Made by a program: the position numbers and the translations under genes | Shown: positions 58,281 through 64,000 of the stretch, piece after piece | How the letters are laid out: each line of letters starts with the position of its first letter | Position numbering within the stretch: the stretch's first letter is position 1 | The notes under the pieces: model-generated | What the model was told of the DNA's origin: nothing | Databases searched by the model: none | What the model saw: only the letters and a program-made list of their open reading frames with translations | Assembly: GCF_029873635.1 (NCBI RefSeq) | Contig: NC_080422.1 | Location: 17,142,049-17,206,048, forward strand | Length of the DNA stretch: 64,000 bases | Reading direction: 5' to 3' | Source of the DNA: Malania oleifera | Taxonomy: Eukaryota > Streptophyta > Magnoliopsida > Santalales > Ximeniaceae

Positions 58281-59500
58281 TGTTTCAGTTCACTTCAGTT
58301 CCAAGTTTAGAAAAGAAAGGACGTCCCAGCCAACATTGGGGCAATTCATATGTCCAAGTTAAGCGCAAAACCTGTTTTGCCCCCAGAGTTTGGAAGGCAC
58401 TGATGAGTCCGTCTATGGGATACTTTTGTCTTCCACAAAACCCAGAGGGTAGTTTAGTAATCAAAACTTGTCATGTGTACTCCCCTTTCAACAGTTTGTC
58501 ACAGCTTGTGGATCGAGTGAGGCAGTGTACAAAGAATAATTAGAGTGCCAACAGCAAAAGGTGCCTTTCAACTTTCACCATTGAAGAAGAAAAACCAAAA
58601 GAAAAAAAATATCTAGCCTTCCCTAGGTCCAAAAGCCTGAAATTTTCCTTCCTGCCAAACACACCCTAAACCTACACCAAGACCAAAACCAAGCTGGCAA
58701 GCAGCGTAGGCATAACTTTCCCAGTGTGGATAATTGATTATTGGGCATTACCCCACACACTCGTAGGACTATTTTGGCTCTCAGTTCTCAAATGATTGTA
58801 CTTAATTTAGGTACTTACCCTTCAATATCCTTTGTACTTATCCTCTCACTCAAAAGTACTATAGATATAGAGAGGAAATCCTTGTGTTTCCTACAAAGTG
58901 TCATGCACAATTTTTATGTAAAAAATTTTTTTATTCAACAATAAAAGATACGAGGGTCACATAAGTCATCCTTTCGCTTACTAGTCAGACCCCCAAAGGG
59001 GGTTCCATACTCAAGGCTCAAGTTTCTAACAAATCAGAATTGTGAATTACAAGAGCTTTTCGGGCTAGCAGAATGGATGAACGTAAGGTGCCATGCCATG
59101 GAGTAGGGATCCAGACTAGTTCTTCTTTTTCCTAGTTCTAATATAATTTATTAATAATAAAATAGTTGATTGTAATTTTATGTATTTATTTTTAAACTTA
59201 ATTATTTTTTTATTAAAGAATATATAGACTCGCTATATATTTTCAAGTAGAGCTAGAAATTTTTTTTTTTCTAAAGTTATTGCACTATTTGTAGTTTTAT
59301 TTATTATATAGTTATAAATATATATAGATTAAGGTTGTGAGATCTAAATTCAAAAATTTTACCTCTTCATAATAAAATATATTTCATTTTAGATCAATGG
59401 AATAGAAATCAAATTGAAGTTTTGCAAATAAATTTAAAAATATTTTTTATGCATAAAATAATTTATATTATTGTATATATTTGTGCATGTGTGTATATAT
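58000..59500. other. CIP7-like upstream region and AT-rich intergenic DNA
   Basis: 58000-58300 should hold the CIP7-like leader and promoter; I see no convincing TATA box on the minus strand. 58540-59500 is increasingly AT-rich with no recognisable gene. The frames at 58072-58543 run through the GA repeat and have no protein signature. Confidence 0.5.
58249..58277. repeat. (GA)n microsatellite upstream of CIP7-like gene
   Basis: About 14 GA dinucleotides some 260 bases before the CIP7-like start codon (CT on the gene's strand), in its leader or promoter. Confidence 0.92.
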
Positions 59501-59503
59501 AAA

Positions 59504-59788
59504 TGTTGGTGTAATGGTTGAATTATTAAAGTTTGACTTGTAAAGTAGGTAGGTTGGTGGCATAAGAGGTGGATCATGGTTCAAAATTACATTTCAACGG
59601 ATATGAATTATTGTCAATGATTCTATATTTTATTCTACTATATTTATAATCTTTTTTAGTTATAAATTATTAGAGAAATATACTTTCTATCTTGAACAAA
59701 TATAAACTTTTTTTTTCAAGGAGATATATATATATATACACCCTTATAATGTGAATGTAGAGAGAATTATCCTCCTCCGATTTTAACA
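59504..59788 (+). repeat. Possible 5' LTR of right-hand Copia element
   Basis: Ends TTTTAACA at 59788, directly followed by the primer site TGGTATGAGAGCC. The start at TGTTGGTGTAATGG is a guess from the TG rule; the 3' LTR lies outside the window. Confidence 0.4.
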
Positions 59789-62700
59789 TGGTATGAGAGC
59801 CTAGGTTTCTTAACCTATTTTTGCGTCGCCGCCGTCCGCTCAAGTTGTCGTCGTTTCCGGCGATATCTCTTGGCTTTCCCAGTTCTTGTCGCAGTTCTCC
59901 CATCTCTCTCTGTTTTTTTTTTTTTTTTCAGCGGTATCTTGTCTTCTCCGGTGTGTTATCGTCGTAGCTCTCGCATGCACGTAGTCCTCAGCTTTATCTC
60001 TGTCTTCCAGCTTCCCTGGCGCATTCCGTTCCTACGTTGTTCCCTGCTCTCTCTGCTCTCTGTCTCTCGACTCCCTATTTTTTTTTTTCACATCTCTAGA
60101 AGTTGTCTCAATCCGATTGTCTTCTCTGGCCAGACCCCTTCGCTTGACGTCTTCCACCTTCTCCGGCCTCATCCCAGTGCACCGTTAAGTCGCTGGCGTC
60201 ATTTCTCTCCTCCCAGCTCATCGTTCGTCGTTCCCCTGGTATTGCGGTTCTTTTATCAGTTTTCGTTGTCGATCGTCATCGTTCGTCGTTCACCGTCGCC
60301 GTTATCGTCATCGTCGTCGTCCGTCTCTTCTGGAGATCCTCTGAAGTTCTCTTCTGCCCTCGATTTCAGTCGCCATGGCATGACTACTGACTATATTTGC
60401 AGTCGCGGTCACCCTCGATCTCAGACTCCATCGCAATCTGCCGTCGCTCTCGATTTCCAGCGTTCAGTCTTGCAACCCCAGCGCTCAGTCCAGCGTTCTC
60501 GGTTCCGTCTTGCAGTTCCGGCCATATCTCTCAGTCCCTCTTTGTTCCCAGTTCCAGCAACTTCTCTCATTTCTCTCGTCTTCTCCGGCCTCATCCCCGC
60601 CAGCTCCATTTTTTCCGACGAAAGCAGCAGTGGCAGTCCTCTCCGACCCAATAGTTCTGTTTCTCAAAGAAATCTTCTGCCCCTTCTTCCGAGCATCTGC
60701 TGATCCTCGAAGGGATATTCTCAGAAGACATGATCACAACTGACCCAAAAGCTGCAAGGCCTTTCTTCCAGAATCAATTACTGTGACTTGTTCGTTCACA
60801 CCGCACGGCTTCTCTACTTAAACAATCACTTCATTTTCTTTTCAATTCTTACGGCGAGGCTATCAACTCGAAGATTTATATTTTTTTGGCCACAAAGATT
60901 GGATTTGCCTGGATTGAGAGGTTTGACTCATCTGAATATATGGAAGCACCTGGTTTTTTAATGGCTGCAAATACTGTCACCGATTCTCCAACCTCTTCTG
61001 AGATTGTCATTCCTGGTTTCACTAGCGAACAATACCATCAACTGGATCTTCTATCATCTTTGAACACCAACTCTGTCAACTTTGCCGGTAATCTTGTCTC
61101 TTGTCATTCTGTTTCTCTTTCTAACATTGAATGGATTGTTGATTCAGGTGCCTCCGATCACATGACATCCAATTTATCTTCTCTTGATAAAATTCAGCTT
61201 CTCAATCAGTCATGCCTCATTAAGCTTCCAAATGTTGATATTGTTTCTGTAAATCATATCGATACTATGCGATTTTCTCCTACTTTCTCTCTTTCTAATA
61301 TTCTTTATTTGCCTTCATTTAAATTTAACTTATTATCTGTCAGCAAACTTACCACGGATCTCAATTGCGCTGCTATATTTTTTCCCACCTTTTGTGTCTT
61401 TCAAGACCTATCAATGAGGAGACTGATTGGAACGTGTGAAATACGGGATGGACTTTATCACTATAAACCTCCATCCACCTTAGTTTTCCACTCTCACCGT
61501 GTTTTTAACACCACTTTTTGGCATCAACGTCTTGGTCACCCTTTTATTTCATGTATTCCAAAAACGTTAAATATTTCTTCTTCTCATCTACCTTGTGATG
61601 TTTGTGCTAGAGCAAAGCATATTCGTTTACCTTTTTCTTTATCTAGAACTAAGAGCACATTTTGTTTTAATCGGCTTTATTGTGATATATGGGGTGGTTA
61701 TCCTACGGTTTCACTTTCTGGTACATATTATTTTTTAACAATCGTGGATGACTACTCGCGTGCTACATGGGTCTATCTTATGTGCATAAAATCTGATACT
61801 TTCTTTTGCCTTACAAATTTTTGTGTCATGGTTAAAAATCAATTCAATTGCACTAGTAAGCACGTGCGCACTGATAATGATAAAGAATTTCTATCCACTT
61901 CACTCCAAACTTTTTTCCATGATCAAGGTATTCTTCATGAGCGCACATGTGTGGATACATCTCAACAGAATGGTGTTACCAAGCATAAACATCGTCATCT
62001 TCTTAATGTGGCTCAGTGTTTACATTTTCAAGCTAATCTTCCCATCTACTTTTGGGGTGAATGCATTCTCACAGCCACTTATTTAATTAACCGCACTCCT
62101 TCACCCAACATCAATCATAAGTCTCCTTATGAACTTCTTTTTCACAAACCACCATCCTATACACACTTGCGCGTGTTTTGGTGCTTGTGCTATGCCCAAA
62201 CTGCTCGTTCACACCGCGATAAATTCTCTCCCAATGCTCTTCGATGTGTTTTCTTAGGTTATCCTGCTCATCATAGGGCTTATTGTGTCTACGATCTTGA
62301 AAACAGAAAAGTTCTCATCTCCCGTGATGTCACTTTTGAAGAAAATATTTTTCGCTATCTTCTCATCTCTCCCACTCCTACATTTTCTCCAGTCCTCCCT
62401 CTTCCTATTCCTGATATACATCCTTCCTACACTTTACCTCCTCCACCATCCACACCTAACCCTAACCCCCCATCTCTCCCTTTTTCTCCTTTGGTCTCCT
62501 CCCCGACACCTCCACCCTCACCCCTTCTACCACCCCTTCCACCCACCTCTTCACAGCCCAAACGAGCTATCACACATCCCTCTTACTTGGTTGATTATAT
62601 ATGTCCTACTTTATCAAAGTCCTCCACGGCTTCACAAGTTTCAAGATGTTCTTCAGGTACGATTCATTGTCGCTCCTCCTTTTTATCTTATCATCGTTTC

Positions 62701-64000
62701 TTTAACCAACATTTGGCTTTTCTTTCTATCATGTCCCAACATCTCGAACCCACCTCATATTCTCAAGCTGTGCTACACCCACATTGGCGTGCTACCATGT
62801 CTTCTGAAATCCAAGTCTTAGAAACCAATAATACGTGGGTTCTTCAACACCTTCCACCTGGCAAAAAACCAATTGGCTGTAAATGGGTATTCAAAACAAA
62901 ACTTCGAGTCGATGGATCCATAGAACGAAACAAAGCTCGCTTGGTGGCCAAGGGCCACACTTAGGTAGAAGGTTTGGATTATCATGACACTTTTGCTTCT
63001 GTTGCTAAACTCATTACTGTTACGTGTGTTCTTGCAGTGACTGCAAATCGAAATTGGTATCTCCTTCAATTGGACATCAACAACACTTTTCTCCACGGTG
63101 ACCTCGATGAGGAGGTCTATATGCTCCCTGCACCAGGTTATTGCAAACAGGGGGAGACTCATGTTTGTCGTCTTCAGAAATCCCTTTATGGTCTTAAACA
63201 AGCCTCTTGCAATTGGTTCTCTAAATTATCTTCTATTTTACTTGTTGCGGGTTTCACCCAATCTCAAGCCGATCATTTTCTTTTCACCCGCTCTAGGGGT
63301 CAGTCGTTTACTTTCATACTTATTTATGTTGATGACATTCTTATAGCAAGTAATGATCTCTTTGACATTAGCACTTTCAAAGTCATACTTGCTCTGAAAT
63401 TCAAGCTAAAGGATCTTGGTAAATTGAAATATTTTCTTGGCCTCGAAGTTGCTCGCTCTCCCATTGGCATATTTCTTAATCAATGCAAATATGCTCTTGA
63501 CATCCTCACTGATAGCGGTCATCTTGGTGCTCGTCCTACCCATTTTCCCATGGAACAAAATCTCAAGCTCAATAATACTGATGGTGATCTTCTTTTCGAT
63601 CCAAGCTCATTTCGGCAACTCATTAGACTTTTGATATATCTCACCATCACTCGTCCCGACATTGTGTTTCCGGTCAACATTCTCAATCAATTTATGCACC
63701 AGCCTAGACAGTCACATTATGATGCCGTTATACGTGTTCTTCGATACATTAAGACGTCTCCAGGACAGGGCTTATTTTTTCCTACTACAAACACTCGTCA
63801 AGTCTTAACCCATTCTGATTCAGATTAGGCTAGTTGTCCTCTTACTCACCACTCTACCACTGATTTTTTCATTCAGTTAGGCACTAGTCCAATTTCCTGG
63901 CGCACTAAGAAACAAACTACTATGTCTCGCTCCTCCTCCGAAGCTGAGTACCATGCTCTTGCTTCCACTACATGTGAATTTACATGGCTCAAAACTCTTT
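59789..64000 (+). mobile_element. Copia element (Ale/Retrofit-like), runs off window
   Basis: The primer site at 59789 is followed by about 1 kb of CT-rich leader. A polyprotein region from 60886 then holds the protease core WIVDSGASDHMT near 61130, GAG-pre-integrase (FWHQRLGHP near 61515), integrase (TIVDDYSRATWVYL near 61740; QQNGVTKHKHRH near 61965), reverse transcriptase (IGCKWVFKTKLR near 62870; LIYVDDILIAS near 63320) and RNase H (SRSSSEAEYHALAS near 63925), continuing past 64000. A gag part is not recognised. The coding part has only a few breaks, so this is probably the youngest retroelement here, but it is broken. Confidence 0.88.
59830..60780 (+). other. CT/TCGTCG-rich leader of the Copia element
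   Basis: Pyrimidine-rich DNA with TCGTCGTCG, CTCTCTGTC and TCTTCTCCGG(C) words. One frame stays open for 277 codons (59870-60703), but its Ser/Pro/Leu/Arg-rich, low-complexity product has no domain. Open frames are expected in such biased sequence. It lies between the primer site and the polyprotein. Confidence 0.6.

Noticed and set aside
59504-59788. Firm LTR boundaries for the right-hand Copia element
   Set aside because: Only the right edge is supported by the primer site; the partner LTR is outside the window, so the entry is kept at low confidence.

Overview
The window looks like nuclear DNA from a flowering plant, most likely a eudicot and possibly a woody one. Three things point there: a two-exon gibberellin 3-oxidase gene, the first exons of a COP1-interacting protein 7 (CIP7)-like gene, and a dense load of nested plant retroelements with initiator-Met-tRNA-type primer sites. 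I cannot name the species. Only two host loci can be supported: the GA3ox gene (about 9.33-11.3 kb, + strand) and the 5' end of the CIP7-like gene (57.4-58.0 kb, - strand). They point toward each other across about 46 kb, roughly 40 kb of it transposon-derived.

Layout. 0-5.4 kb: two Gypsy-like LTRs in opposite orientation, then a reverse-strand Copia fossil. 5.4-9.3 kb: AT-rich intergenic DNA with CT/GA microsatellites, an RY-motif cluster and a degenerate minisatellite leading into the GA3ox promoter. 9.3-11.3 kb: GA3ox. 11.3-16.35 kb: non-coding DNA with an 85-bp tandem array and a large two-copy tandem duplication. 16.36-19.1 kb: Copia fossil. 19.2-19.67 kb: LINE tail. 19.7-21.07 kb: AT-rich and purine-rich non-coding DNA. 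21.07-28.0 kb: an LTR-internal-LTR-internal Copia array that contains a piece of plastid clpP and a 604-bp non-autonomous hAT element. 28.73-33.74 kb: a Copia element with both LTRs and a perfect 5-bp target duplication. 34.4-41.1 kb: another Copia fossil whose 5' LTR holds a 3985-bp hAT transposon with a perfect 8-bp target duplication. 41.1-52.18 kb: an Athila-like Gypsy fossil with a same-family solo LTR inside it. 52.18-53.64 kb: the 3' end of another LTR element. 53.64-56.8 kb: a decayed RTE-type LINE. 57.4-58.0 kb: CIP7-like exons 1-3. 59.5-64.0 kb: a Copia element that runs off the window.

GA3ox makes bioactive gibberellin. CIP7-family proteins act in light signalling. Nothing in the sequence links the two beyond proximity. 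I found no convincing new biological system. The observations most worth checking are the plastid clpP insertion (its unfilled site is preserved in a second element copy 6 kb away), the RY-motif cluster upstream of GA3ox, the separation of CIP7-like exons 1-3 from the rest of that gene, and the palindromic GTCGAC-type motifs found in several unrelated LTRs.
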